Positions 6,554 through 13,750 of a stretch of DNA of 15,419 nt are shown in pieces (within the stretch, counting starts at the first letter, position 1; each line of letters starts with the position of its first letter). This DNA is from ANME-2 cluster archaeon. Its GTDB lineage: Archaea > Halobacteriota > Methanosarcinia > Methanosarcinales > Methanocomedenaceae. Location of the stretch: NCBI GenBank assembly GCA_022353185.1, contig JAKRWB010000036.1:1-15419 (forward strand). The letters run 5' to 3'. Under the pieces are notes generated by a model, which did no database searches, had not been told where the DNA came from, and saw only the letters and a program-made list of their open reading frames with translations. The position numbers were made by a program, and so were the translations under genes.

Positions 6554-8389
6554 ATGACCAAAAATTTTGAAGTAACAAGACGAGACGGTGCAGCCCGCCT
6601 GGGCAAGTTGCTGTTAAAGGAGTCCCATTCCACCCCCATGATACTGGAAGTGTCATCCAAGTACCCTATTGTGTATGCAGGCAGCCCATGGGGGCATAGC
6701 GGCCTTACACCTGATGATGTGGATGACGGCACATTGGTAATACTTCCTGATAAGTCCATGCCACTACATGCCAGGGGAGAAAGAGTAAAACAAATAGTAG
6801 AATCTGCCCGGGAATCCACGCAGGTATGGAACGATTGGCAGGGGGCGGTGGGACGCATCATACATCCTGCGTACCCTGACATATCACCCACTGACCTGTA
6901 TGTATTAGGCGCTGCAAAACAGATGGAGCATAATCCCAGAGTACTGCTGGAGAGCGTTATCCATATCAGGAACAATACCCCTCCCGACACCGCATTGTAC
7001 GCTCCTGCCCTGGCTACCCCCGAGAATCTTGGGCTGCTGGTGTACGTAGGCGTGGACGTGGTTGATGATACCCTGGCTGTTGTCAGGGCATTTGGTGACA
7101 TCTACATGATGCCGGGCGGCGAATACAGGCTCAAAGACCTGTCTGAACTGCCGTGCGGGTGCAATGTATGCAGCAATACCAGTGTAGCAGAATTGAAAAA
7201 AATGGATGCAACCCAACGGGGCGAACTGGTCGCACAGCATAACAAAACCAGGCTCGAAGAAGAGAAACGTGTCACAGTCCAGCACATCAGGGACGGACAT
7301 TTGCGGGAATATGTGGAAGGAAAATGTCGCAGCGACCCATGGCTTACTGCACTGCTGCGCCTCACTGACCAGGAATATTCATATCTGGAACAGCGCACGC
7401 ACACCTATCGTCGTAGTACCATGTACACTAATTCTGCAGAATCCCTGGACAGGGTAGAAGTCAAAAGGTTTGCCCGAAGGGTTCAGGAACGCTTCCAATC
7501 GCCCGATAATAACATCCTCTTGCTCTTGCCCTGTTCAGCTCGTAAACCATATTCAATATCAAATAGCCACCAGTATTTCAGCCGTGCTATAGGTAAGTAC
7601 AGGCGGGCATTGAATGAAGTGATCATCACATCGCCACTGGGCATTGTACCCCGTGAACTGGAACTGGTATACCCAGCTGCTCATTACGACACGCCTGTGA
7701 CAGGGCATTGGGACCTTGAAGAGCGCTCATGGGTTGGCGGATGCCTGCTCGAATACCTGAGGACAAACCGATATTCCCATATTATCGCCCATGTGGACGG
7801 GGCTTACCAGGATATCTGCCAGTCTGTTGCCAGTGATTTGGGGTTGAATATCATCTATACGGCAGATATGGAGGGCAGCGTCACATCAAGCCATTCACTA
7901 AAGAAACTGGGCGATACTGTAAAAGCGTTGGTGAATGAAGAAGGGTACCCCCTACGCAAGCAGCAGGATATTACCGCGACTATGCTACGCTCAATTGCAG
8001 ATTATCAATTTGGCATGGGTGCAGGGGAGCTGCTGGTGCCCGACAATGCTACCATTAAGGCACCTTTCCCCAAACACCAGGTATATGACGTGCGCACCCA
8101 GCTTGCAACGCTGAATCCCAGTACAGGTACTCTTACTCCTACTCTTGAAGGGGGACGCAGGCTCATTGAACTGGGAACATACCTGGTTCATATTGATGAC
8201 TTCGTGCCGGGCAGTAACCTTCTTGCTCCTGGTGTGGTGGATGCGGACCCTGCAATTCGGCCTTCGGACCAGGTTCTTGTCGTGGGCAAGCGCGCAATAG
8301 GTGTGGGCAGGGCATTGATGGGAGGGGACGAGATGGTGCGCTCCAGCAGGGGCGTAGCCGTTGACCTGAGGCAGGTAAAGGAGATATAA
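6554..8389 (+). CDS. arcS: Archaeosine synthase (ArcS, TGT paralogue with PUA domain)
   Basis: The 611-residue protein is ArcS. With its partners it converts preQ0 at position 15 of archaeal tRNA to archaeosine; in euryarchaea ArcS attaches lysine to preQ0 and a radical-SAM enzyme (RaSEA) releases the product. The TGT-like N-terminal part keeps the zinc site C201-x-C203-x2-C206-x22-H229. The ArcS-specific signature PC-x3-KPY-x2-S-x2-H is complete at P326, C327, K331, P332, Y333, S336 and H339. The last 75 or so residues form a PUA RNA-binding domain (GTYLVHIDDFVPGSNLLAPGV ends in a GVGRALMGGDEM region). No Shine-Dalgarno site precedes the ATG at 6554, where the TGT-like N-terminus begins. The following gene starts directly at the next base, so the two are coupled. 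RaSEA is not in the window. Confidence 0.96.
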   Translation: MTKNFEVTRRDGAARLGKLLLKESHSTPMILEVSSKYPIVYAGSPWGHSGLTPDDVDDGTLVILPDKSMPLHARGERVKQIVESARESTQVWNDWQGAVGRIIHPAYPDISPTDLYVLGAAKQMEHNPRVLLESVIHIRNNTPPDTALYAPALATPENLGLLVYVGVDVVDDTLAVVRAFGDIYMMPGGEYRLKDLSELPCGCNVCSNTSVAELKKMDATQRGELVAQHNKTRLEEEKRVTVQHIRDGHLREYVEGKCRSDPWLTALLRLTDQEYSYLEQRTHTYRRSTMYTNSAESLDRVEVKRFARRVQERFQSPDNNILLLLPCSARKPYSISNSHQYFSRAIGKYRRALNEVIITSPLGIVPRELELVYPAAHYDTPVTGHWDLEERSWVGGCLLEYLRTNRYSHIIAHVDGAYQDICQSVASDLGLNIIYTADMEGSVTSSHSLKKLGDTVKALVNEEGYPLRKQQDITATMLRSIADYQFGMGAGELLVPDNATIKAPFPKHQVYDVRTQLATLNPSTGTLTPTLEGGRRLIELGTYLVHIDDFVPGSNLLAPGVVDADPAIRPSDQVLVVGKRAIGVGRALMGGDEMVRSSRGVAVDLRQVKEI

Positions 8390-9214
8390 ATGCGAATTTC
8401 ATGTTCATCAATGTTCCTGTGGGACTATTGTATTGAGGATATTATTGGAATACTGGTCGAAGCCGGGATAGAGAATATTGAGTTCTGGGCAGAAACGCCG
8501 GATTTCTGGCGGAAGCGCCATGAAGCTGGGGCAGTAAAACATCTCAGGGATGCAACATCTATTCTAACTGACCGTTGTACTGTGCATGCCCCTATACTTG
8601 ACTTGAATGCATCGTCGTATAATGAGCATGTATGTGAAGTTACCATTAAGGAAAGCCTGTGGGCAATTGACCTTGCCAGGAAACTGGATGCTTCTGTGCT
8701 TACCGTACATCCGGGTAGCAGGACGGTACACCGGCCGCCTACCCCCGAGGATTGGGACCGCTTATTTAACTATCTTACGGTTACGACCAGATATGCAAAT
8801 GATGCCGGTGTCACCCTGGCTTTGGAGAATCTTACACCTAAGGTACAGAGTATGTGCCACGAACCTGCACAGATGGTGAGGGTGATGGAAATGTATCCTG
8901 ACCTGATGATGACCCTGGACATCCCACATGCCCTGCAGGTAGATGTTGATAATGCTATTGGGTTTATTGCCCAACTGGGTGAGCGGATTGTTAATGTCCA
9001 TGTAGGTGATGTACAAAACGGCACCCCTCATTTACCCGGACATATAGTCCGGAATCCACAGACTGTAACCGTTTTAGACAAATTGAAACTAAGTGGGTAT
9101 GACGGTGACCTGACCATTGAGATAGACGATAAACTGCTTTTAGGACATCAATCGAGGGAAGATAAAGTATCATTGCTGGTAAATGAGAAAAAATATATTT
9201 TGCAGGGATGTTAA
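8390..9214 (+). CDS. Xylose-isomerase-like TIM barrel protein (sugar phosphate isomerase/epimerase or endonuclease IV-like)
   Basis: This 274-residue protein has the AP-endonuclease-2/xylose-isomerase TIM barrel. Metal-ligand-type residues fall on successive strands: H66 (VHAPILDL), H107 (TVHPGS), E146 (LALENL), D177 and H180 (TLDIPH), H204 (VHVGD) and E244 (IEIDD). The spacing resembles that of endonuclease IV, but the length and sequence do not allow a choice between DNA repair and sugar isomerisation. The ATG follows the arcS stop codon without any gap. GGAGAT inside the end of arcS serves as ribosome-binding site, so translation is coupled. This tight link suggests, without proving, a role related to tRNA modification or nucleoside metabolism. 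Fold assignment is firm; substrate is unknown. Confidence 0.85.
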   Translation: MRISCSSMFLWDYCIEDIIGILVEAGIENIEFWAETPDFWRKRHEAGAVKHLRDATSILTDRCTVHAPILDLNASSYNEHVCEVTIKESLWAIDLARKLDASVLTVHPGSRTVHRPPTPEDWDRLFNYLTVTTRYANDAGVTLALENLTPKVQSMCHEPAQMVRVMEMYPDLMMTLDIPHALQVDVDNAIGFIAQLGERIVNVHVGDVQNGTPHLPGHIVRNPQTVTVLDKLKLSGYDGDLTIEIDDKLLLGHQSREDKVSLLVNEKKYILQGC

Positions 9215-9257
9215 AATAATGGAATATTATTTGGTGAATCGTGATGAACATTTTTTC
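9214..9257 (+). terminator. Probable terminator of the arcS operon
   Basis: An inverted repeat AAATAAT/ATTATTT (9214-9220 and 9226-9232, loop GGAAT) directly overlaps the stop codon of the TIM-barrel gene. It is followed by a T6 tract at 9251-9256. U-rich tracts are the main archaeal termination signal; the AT-only stem is weak. Confidence 0.4.
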
Positions 9258-9310
9258 TAATAAATATATATTAATCGAAAATTCATTCACATTGTGAAAA
9301 TATAATTGAA

Positions 9311-9367
9311 TAAAATTGAATAAAATAGAAACATTTATTTTATATTATTTTAATGGATATAAGGAGG
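9311..9367 (+). promoter_or_regulatory. Promoter region and Shine-Dalgarno site of the first winged-helix regulator
   Basis: Direct repeats of TTGAATAAAA occur just upstream. The AT-rich stretch 9333-9352 contains TATA-like TTTATTTTATA. An inverted repeat ATAAAAT/ATTTTAT (9320-9326, 9337-9343) overlaps it and might be an operator, although AT-rich DNA gives such matches easily. AAGGAGG at 9361-9367 lies 9 nt before the ATG. Confidence 0.4.
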
Positions 9368-9376
9368 ACTTGATTT

Positions 9377-9760
9377 ATGAAAAATCAATCGGTTAGTGTT
9401 TTTGATTTAAGAGATGAAGAGTTTGCTGAAACTTTAATGGGTTTGGGATTAAAGCGTAATGTTGCAAAAGCCCTAACGTATCTGAAAAATGTAGATGAGG
9501 TAACGTCCCGGCAGATAGAGATCGGCTCTGATATGAGACAACCTGAGGTTAGTGTGGCTGTACGTGAGCTTAAAGGGTTTAAATGGATAATGGTAAGGGA
9601 AGAGAAAAAGCCGGGAAAGGGCAGGCCGTTTAAACTATACCGCCTGGACCGGGATATGAATTTCATAATAAACCAGCTTGAACGCGAAAAGGTTGATGAA
9701 TCAAAGCAAATGCTGGATAACATCCAGCGGCTCAAACAAATCAATATGAAAAAGAGTTGA
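9377..9760 (+). CDS. Winged-helix transcriptional regulator, copy 1
   Basis: The 127-residue protein looks like a small archaeal winged-helix DNA-binding regulator (COG4738/ArsR-TrmB-like, subfamily uncertain). The HTH spans about residues 26-66 (KRNVAKALTYL, then SRQIEIGSDMRQPEVSVAVRELK as recognition region). A basic wing, EEKKPGKGRPFKLYRL (75-90), follows, and a charged helix, probably a coiled-coil dimer interface, lies at 95-123. It is 113/127 identical to the gene at 10160 (about 87% at DNA level), and differences concentrate at third codon positions, so both copies appear to be under selection. The strong AAGGAGG fixes the start. The target is unknown; the next conserved neighbour is ribB, so a link with riboflavin genes is possible but unproven. 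Confidence 0.85.
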   Translation: MKNQSVSVFDLRDEEFAETLMGLGLKRNVAKALTYLKNVDEVTSRQIEIGSDMRQPEVSVAVRELKGFKWIMVREEKKPGKGRPFKLYRLDRDMNFIINQLEREKVDESKQMLDNIQRLKQINMKKS

Positions 9761-9805
9761 TTCATGGCATCCTTAAGCAGGTACAAAATAATAATACATT
9801 AGAAG

Positions 9806-9945
9806 CTAATCATCCTGATTCAATGAAATGTAATATATATCTGGATGACATCCTTTCTTTCCATGAAGACAGGTCCGTGTAAATCAGCATATTTTTGTCT
9901 ATCAGCTTTGATTAGTGGTAGACTGCTGAACCCTCAAGCTTTTCA
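9806..9945 (-). pseudogene. ribB 3'-end fragment (pseudogene)
   Basis: The minus strand of this segment matches the last 45 or so codons of the intact ribB at 10591. The shared stop is TAG (9806-9808), and the final residues read SLNQDD as in ribB. Further in, ADLHGP and VFMERKDVIQ correspond to ADKHGL and VFLEGREAIQ. A two-base insertion between these blocks breaks the frame, and similarity fades beyond about 9945. The rest of ribB is absent. It is the leftover of the tandem duplication that also produced the two regulators. Confidence 0.8.
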
Positions 9946-10106
9946 CATGCTCTGACAAAAAGTCAGTGTTAGTTGATAAAAAGTAAAATTTTGTGCATAC
10001 ATGGTCACATTAAGCGAGCAAGTCAAGAATAAAATGAATAATATATTCCAATATTGTATATATGTCGAATTTCTGCTACCAACATGTTAAATATAACGCT
10101 ACTGCA
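9946..10106. other. Noncoding spacer after the ribB fragment
   Basis: This AT-rich DNA holds the duplication junction. A small perfect hairpin, CTGAC-AAAAA-GTCAG (9952-9966), lies near its left side. I see no gene and no further similarity to ribB. Confidence 0.5.
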
Positions 10107-10156
10107 TAGATAATCTTATATATATATTATCTAATGTAATATTGAGGTGAGATAAT
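10107..10156 (+). promoter_or_regulatory. Promoter with operator-like dyad upstream of the second regulator
   Basis: TAGATAAT (10107-10114) and its exact complement ATTATCTA (10126-10133) flank an 11-nt spacer, CTTATATATAT, which is itself a good TATA box. A third AGATAAT lies at 10150-10156, between the GAGGTGA ribosome-binding site (10145-10150) and the ATG at 10160. A protein bound to these sites would block TBP and ribosome access, as expected for an autorepressor. The first regulator gene lacks this motif. Confidence 0.55.
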
Positions 10157-10159
10157 TTT

Positions 10160-10543
10160 ATGAAAAATCAATCAGTTAGCGTATTTGATGGGAGTGATGA
10201 TGAGTTTGCCGATACCCTAATAGGATTAGGATTAAAGCGAAATGTTGCCAAAACCCTTACTTATCTGAAAAATATGGACGAGGTAACGTCCCGACAGATA
10301 GAGATTGGGTCTGACATGAGACAACCAGAGGTCAGTATGGCTGTACGTGAACTTAAAGGACTTAAATGGATAGTGGTCAGGGAAGAGAAAAAACCGGGAA
10401 AGGGAAGGCCGTTTAAAATATACCGCCTGGACCAGGATATGAATTTCATAATAAACCAGCTTGAGCGTGAAAAGGTAGATGAATCAAAGCAAATGCTGGA
10501 TAACATCCAGCGGCTCAAACAGATTAACTTTAACAAGAGTTAA
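10160..10543 (+). CDS. Winged-helix transcriptional regulator, copy 2
   Basis: This 127-residue paralogue of the gene at 9377 differs at 14 positions, mostly conservative: E14D, E18D, M21I, A32T, V39M, V60M, F68L, M72V, L87I, R92Q, with clustered changes at 11-12 and 124-125. The recognition region has one change and the basic wing is almost unchanged, so both copies could bind the same DNA. It faces ribB convergently, 47 bp away, which is the same spacing as between copy 1 and the ribB fragment. This copy is therefore the one next to the intact ancestral neighbour. The start is supported by GAGGTGA upstream. Its promoter differs from that of copy 1 and contains an operator-like dyad, so the two copies are probably regulated differently. 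Confidence 0.85.
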   Translation: MKNQSVSVFDGSDDEFADTLIGLGLKRNVAKTLTYLKNMDEVTSRQIEIGSDMRQPEVSMAVRELKGLKWIVVREEKKPGKGRPFKIYRLDQDMNFIINQLEREKVDESKQMLDNIQRLKQINFNKS

Positions 10544-10555
10544 TTTCTATCTTCA

Positions 10556-10577
10556 TTACGTAAACTGAAAATTTTCA
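10556..10577. terminator. Palindromes in the convergent regulator/ribB gap
   Basis: TTACGTAA (10556-10563) and the perfect 12-bp palindrome TGAAAATTTTCA (10566-10577) sit between the two converging stop codons. Being symmetrical and T-rich on both strands, the second could end transcription from both sides. It is absent from the copy 1 gap. Confidence 0.3.
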
Positions 10578-10590
10578 AATATCGAACGGA

Positions 10591-11313
10591 CTAGTCATCC
10601 TGGTTCAATGAATTGTTGTATGCCTGGATGGCTTCTCTTCCTTCCAAAAACACAAGTCCGTGTTTATCAGCATATTTTTGTGCATCAACTTTGGTCAGCG
10701 CAAGGCCAGTGGAATCGTCAAGCATCTCGCAGATAGCAATGGCGGGAGTTATATCTGCTAAAAGTGCAAGGACCACTGATAGTTCGGTTTGCCCTGTGCG
10801 CTCCTTCACCAGACCATTAGCTGCCCTTAGTAGAGAAACATGGCCTGGCGACCTGAATTCAGTTGAAATATCTACATCTTTACCATCCATGGCATCCTGC
10901 ACAAGGTTACCCATACGGCTAATGGTCAGTGCCCGGTCCCGGTCTGGTATACCGGTAAACGTATCCCTGTGGTTTACCCATAGTGAAAATGAAGATTTTG
11001 AGTCGTAGGGGATGTCGCCCTGTTTTTCAACCAGTTTACTTAGTGTTTTACCATTACCGTTTATGTCTGTGTGGCGCAGAATGTCTGCATAGAAAGGAAG
11101 GCCCAGTTTTTGGGCTGCAGTGGGGTGAATAGCAACGCAGATGAGCCCACCACCGTCTTTTCGCATCTGGTAGATATATTCAGGTGTGGTGCTGGCGGCC
11201 GGAATAACAAAATCAGTCTCACCTTCTCTGTCTTCCGAATCAAAAAGAAGTATCATCTGGCCTTTTTTCAATGACTCGACCGCTTGCTGTACATTATTAT
11301 TTGTTTTGTCCAT
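10591..11313 (-). CDS. ribB: 3,4-dihydroxy-2-butanone 4-phosphate synthase
   Basis: The 240-residue enzyme converts ribulose 5-phosphate into dihydroxybutanone phosphate plus formate, supplying the four-carbon unit of riboflavin. Family motifs are complete: the acidic metal and substrate loop FDSEDREGETDFVIPA (24-39), RSPGHVSLLRA (154-164), the archaeal-type GQTELS (174-179) and PAIAICEM (190-197). It is a stand-alone RibB with no GTP cyclohydrolase II domain, as usual in archaea. The ATG at 11311-11313 is preferred because AAGGTG lies six bases upstream; an in-frame GTG at 11320-11322 is part of that ribosome-binding site. The gene follows ribK by 32 bp, so they are one transcription unit. 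Its 3' end also exists as a decayed duplicate at 9806-9945. Confidence 0.95.
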   Translation of the reverse strand: MDKTNNNVQQAVESLKKGQMILLFDSEDREGETDFVIPAASTTPEYIYQMRKDGGGLICVAIHPTAAQKLGLPFYADILRHTDINGNGKTLSKLVEKQGDIPYDSKSSFSLWVNHRDTFTGIPDRDRALTISRMGNLVQDAMDGKDVDISTEFRSPGHVSLLRAANGLVKERTGQTELSVVLALLADITPAIAICEMLDDSTGLALTKVDAQKYADKHGLVFLEGREAIQAYNNSLNQDD

Positions 11314-11345
11314 TATATGCACCTTAATGTGGGTAATTTTATATT

Positions 11346-12014
11346 TTATTCAACCAGGACGGTTATCTTGCTGCCGTCTTTCAATTCCAGTTTTTCTCGC
11401 AGGTTATCGGGGGATATTATCTCAATAATATCTTCAGGATAATGTGTCCGCTCAGGAATCATTATGGCACCTTTGGTCCCGTTTCCCAATTTTACCAGGT
11501 AGCAGCGCCCTCCGCCGAAGGTTCGGTTTTTGCTGTTAAATCCGTCAATGATTATGCCGTCCTTTAGGTTCAGCATAGTCCTGCATCCGACACTTTCTCC
11601 TTCAAGTTTTATGTTCAATGTACCAGGATAGGGTTCAAATTCCAACAGTCTGACAAACTGGTCGTGGTAACCTTTCAGGGTGGTATAATATTGTCCTTCA
11701 CCCAGGCCGGTGATGACCTTTCCAGTAAGTTCTATGTGTGTGGAAGGACGGGTAAATATCCGGCGGTATTCCATGTACTCTGTTTCCAGCACCTTCCGCC
11801 CCTGTTTTGTGATCATTACTTTCTGACCAGAGGGTTCTATCTTGCGGGTGATATATCCGGACTGTTCAAGGGCTTGGAGTCGTCTGGAAGCTGTCTGGGG
11901 GCTTGATGATATGTGTTCTGCAAATTCAGGGGAAGATAATGTTACAATTCCATCAATTCCGCCTAATAGTGCCAGTTTCTTTAATGCTGATATGTTTTCC
12001 ATGACGCCAACCAT
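11346..12014 (-). CDS. ribK: Bifunctional winged-helix regulator / CTP-dependent riboflavin kinase (RbkR/RibK)
   Basis: The 222-residue protein joins an N-terminal HTH (about 5-80; LKKLALLGGIDG, then SSPEFAEHISSSPQTASRRL as recognition region) to a DUF120 riboflavin kinase (about 92-222). Kinase motifs are GLGEGQYYT (103-111), PYPGTLNIKL (128-137), the FGGGRCYLVKL strand and AIMIPERTHYP (183-193). Archaeal RibK uses CTP rather than ATP to make FMN. Members with this HTH, named RbkR, repress riboflavin genes. It lies directly upstream of ribB on the same strand, so control of its own operon is likely. The start is uncertain: ATG at 12014 or an in-frame ATG at 12002 (residue 5), neither with a clear Shine-Dalgarno site. 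TTAATTAA (12046-12053) upstream may be a TATA box or operator. Confidence 0.94.
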   Translation of the reverse strand: MVGVMENISALKKLALLGGIDGIVTLSSPEFAEHISSSPQTASRRLQALEQSGYITRKIEPSGQKVMITKQGRKVLETEYMEYRRIFTRPSTHIELTGKVITGLGEGQYYTTLKGYHDQFVRLLEFEPYPGTLNIKLEGESVGCRTMLNLKDGIIIDGFNSKNRTFGGGRCYLVKLGNGTKGAIMIPERTHYPEDIIEIISPDNLREKLELKDGSKITVLVE

Positions 12015-12068
12015 TTATGAGATGTACGACAAATATGGCGTGCCCTTAATTAAAGGTTGTGGATTTAC

Positions 12069-12698
12069 CTAATCAAATATGCCTGGTATGGCTAGAAGTC
12101 CTTCGCAGATATCTTTGACGAGATTGAAGGGAATGGCGGCTATCAATTCATCTTTTCCGTACTTGCTGTGCTTGCGCGAACCTTTACAGCCAAGGGAAAT
12201 ACATATGCGGCCATTAGTGGCAGGCGCTGCTGTGCAGTCCCCACATACTGAAGCCGTGCCGCCAGTAGTGATTGTCAGGGGCCGCCCGTCATGGTAGGAG
12301 AATGCCTGCACCAGCCGCATAGCCTTCTCAGGGGAGAGAAATAGCAGCATTACATCAAAATCAGGGGTGTTTTCTGTCAGGGGAAAGAGCTGGATTGAAC
12401 TATACGGTGCCTCAAGTCTGGGTAATGCTTCTGCTGCCCGGGCGGCAGCTTCTTTGCTACTGTACCTGCCCGAATTGAAATAGTATTCTTCGGGCCGGGG
12501 GGCGTCCCTGCCCAGCACATAAGCACCCACGGGACATCCCTGTTCTGAAAATGAGATGGTTTCGCCCTGGCGGGCTTGCTGGATAAGTTCGCAGAAAAGT
12601 CTGTTTGTCTGGGGTGCCGGACTATCTGGCAGGAACTTTAATCCTATCGGATAACCACGGTCCATTAATGCTATGATGTTCTTTATTGACATTAACAT
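12069..12698 (-). CDS. DUF169 family protein (COG2043)
   Basis: The 209-residue protein matches DUF169, a family of unknown function frequent in methanogens and anaerobes. Visible features are the N-terminal YPIGLKFLPD, the FCELIQQARQGE helix, QGCPVGAYVLG (53-63), FDVMLLFLSPEKAMRLVQAF (114-133) and a cysteine-rich centre with C152, C155, C166 and C171. The seven cysteines overall (C36, C55, C152, C155, C166, C171, C198) suggest metal or redox chemistry, but this is inference. It ends 54 bp upstream of ribK on the same strand and so probably belongs to the riboflavin transcription unit, although a separate ribK promoter is possible. The start is ATG at 12698, or 12692 two codons on. No Shine-Dalgarno site is visible; TTTTATG-like DNA about 26 nt upstream would suit a leaderless mRNA. 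Confidence 0.85.
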   Translation of the reverse strand: MLMSIKNIIALMDRGYPIGLKFLPDSPAPQTNRLFCELIQQARQGETISFSEQGCPVGAYVLGRDAPRPEEYYFNSGRYSSKEAAARAAEALPRLEAPYSSIQLFPLTENTPDFDVMLLFLSPEKAMRLVQAFSYHDGRPLTITTGGTASVCGDCTAAPATNGRICISLGCKGSRKHSKYGKDELIAAIPFNLVKDICEGLLAIPGIFD

Positions 12699-13036
12699 TC
12701 AATTCTAGCTTATGCGGCATAAAATGACTACTTCATCATAGCTTGCAGGACTATGGGGTCAATATGGCATCTGTAAATATCATCCATTTTTGTCATTTAC
12801 TCCCCATATTTAGAGGTAATGAATCGTGTGATGGAAATTACGAGCATGATCCGAAAGATTGTGGTGTGGAATGCCAGACATAACTTTGGGGTTGGTGTGG
12901 TTTTGAAGTTTGATGCGTATTTGAAAAAATTGGTTGATGACAAGGATGTAAAATTTTATTCATTACGGTTGGTCATATTTGGGGATGGTTTGAAGACATT
13001 CAAAGGGTGTAGCAAGTAAATCGGAAATTTAGTGGA
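12699..13036. other. Intergenic region between DUF169 gene and Septu system
   Basis: This 338-bp stretch separates the riboflavin cluster from the defence genes. It holds the promoter of the DUF169 gene at its left side and the downstream end of ptuB at its right. The only candidate gene is the weak + strand ORF at 12831-13019. No RNA gene or strong terminator was seen. Confidence 0.5.
12831..13019 (+). CDS. Doubtful small ORF (62 aa)
   Basis: The ORF begins MEITSMIRKIVVWNARHNFG and ends at a TAA at 13017-13019; an earlier in-frame ATG at 12819 would add four residues. I recognise no family. AGAGGT at 12812-12817 is too close to the first ATG and rather far from the second, so initiation is not supported. 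It could be a small hypothetical gene, a fragment of a decayed one, or chance. Confidence 0.2.
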   Translation: MEITSMIRKIVVWNARHNFGVGVVLKFDAYLKKLVDDKDVKFYSLRLVIFGDGLKTFKGCSK

Positions 13037-13750
13037 TTATACCTGACCTCCCAGACGCGGAATAGGCATTCCCCCATGGTCAAAACAGTCTTTTGCTGTT
13101 CCTGCTAAAGCTTTTATGAATCGTTGTAGCATATCCGAATCATCTCGAAATACAGTCATCCAGATGCTCCAGTAAGCATGCCCGGTCATTGTATCTACTA
13201 TTTGTTCACGAAAATCATCATAATCATTTCGAGAAAGGCGTTCTTTGGCTCGAATGGCAATGTTCCAAATTTCTCTGCGATTTATCCATCGACGATCAGA
13301 AGCTTTCGGGTCGTTAAGTGGATGCTTGTCCAATCCTGTTAGTTTAATGGTTGCATTTGCTTTACTCTGCAACTCCGCACTCAGCTCACTAGAAGGCATT
13401 ATTATTCCACCATCAGAATAAGTAAATGCACGAAACGTGTTATCGATGTCAGGCCAGAAGTAATCGTCCAGAATAACATCTTTATTGCTTTTTGTTGAAT
13501 TGCAGTTTGAGCAAGCTAAAAGGAAGTTATGCCAATCTAACTCACGTTCAGGTATTCTATCATCTGCGCCTTTAGGTTTCTTTGGCTTCACATGTTCAAC
13601 AGCTAATCCGGAATCCAAATGCATTTCACAATAGGAGCAGGTTTCTCCAAGCCTTTCGATAAGTTCCCCCCGTGCATCCTGATATTTATTAAAATTGATT
13701 TCATTCCCATATGCATCAGTTGGTATAGGACCTCTGTTGACTGGACGCAC
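13037..13750 (-). CDS. ptuB: Septu-type HNH endonuclease PtuB
   Basis: The 237-residue protein resembles the PtuB/TIGR02646 HNH nuclease of Septu antiphage systems, from its opening MRPVNRGPIP onward. The nuclease core has zinc pairs C38-x2-C41 (CSYCE) and C80-x2-C83 (CSNCN), the catalytic region VEHVKPKK with H53, and WHNFLLAC with N75. The family pattern DDYFWPDIDNTFRAFTYSDG follows, and RRWINRREIW lies at 153-162. In Septu, the nuclease acts in complex with the ATPase PtuA to stop phage infection. The start is GTG at 13750: its G is also the last base of the ptuA stop (TAGTG), and AAGGAG (complement of 13759-13764) lies eight bases upstream. It is the last gene of this two-gene operon. Catalytic residues are intact, so it is expected to be active. 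Confidence 0.88.
   Translation of the reverse strand: MRPVNRGPIPTDAYGNEINFNKYQDARGELIERLGETCSYCEMHLDSGLAVEHVKPKKPKGADDRIPERELDWHNFLLACSNCNSTKSNKDVILDDYFWPDIDNTFRAFTYSDGGIIMPSSELSAELQSKANATIKLTGLDKHPLNDPKASDRRWINRREIWNIAIRAKERLSRNDYDDFREQIVDTMTGHAYWSIWMTVFRDDSDMLQRFIKALAGTAKDCFDHGGMPIPRLGGQV

Larger units (their letters stand above)
9377..9945. repeat. Tandem segmental duplication, copy 1 (regulator plus ribB 3' end)
   Basis: The segment from the regulator ATG to about 9945 is homologous to 10160-10727. Offsets are 783 nt at the start codons and 785 nt at the ribB stop codons. No similarity is visible upstream of the ATGs, so the left edge is at or just before the start codon or has diverged. 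Confidence 0.8.
10160..10727. repeat. Tandem segmental duplication, copy 2 (regulator plus ribB 3' end)
   Basis: Homologous to 9377-9945. Here the ribB part belongs to an intact gene. Regulator identity is about 87% (49 differences in 384 nt by hand count), while the ribB part is clearly less similar, as expected if only one copy of it remained under selection. Confidence 0.8.

Noticed and set aside
12729..12738. ATGATGA on the minus strand as a box C motif
   Set aside because: No CTGA box follows at a suitable distance.
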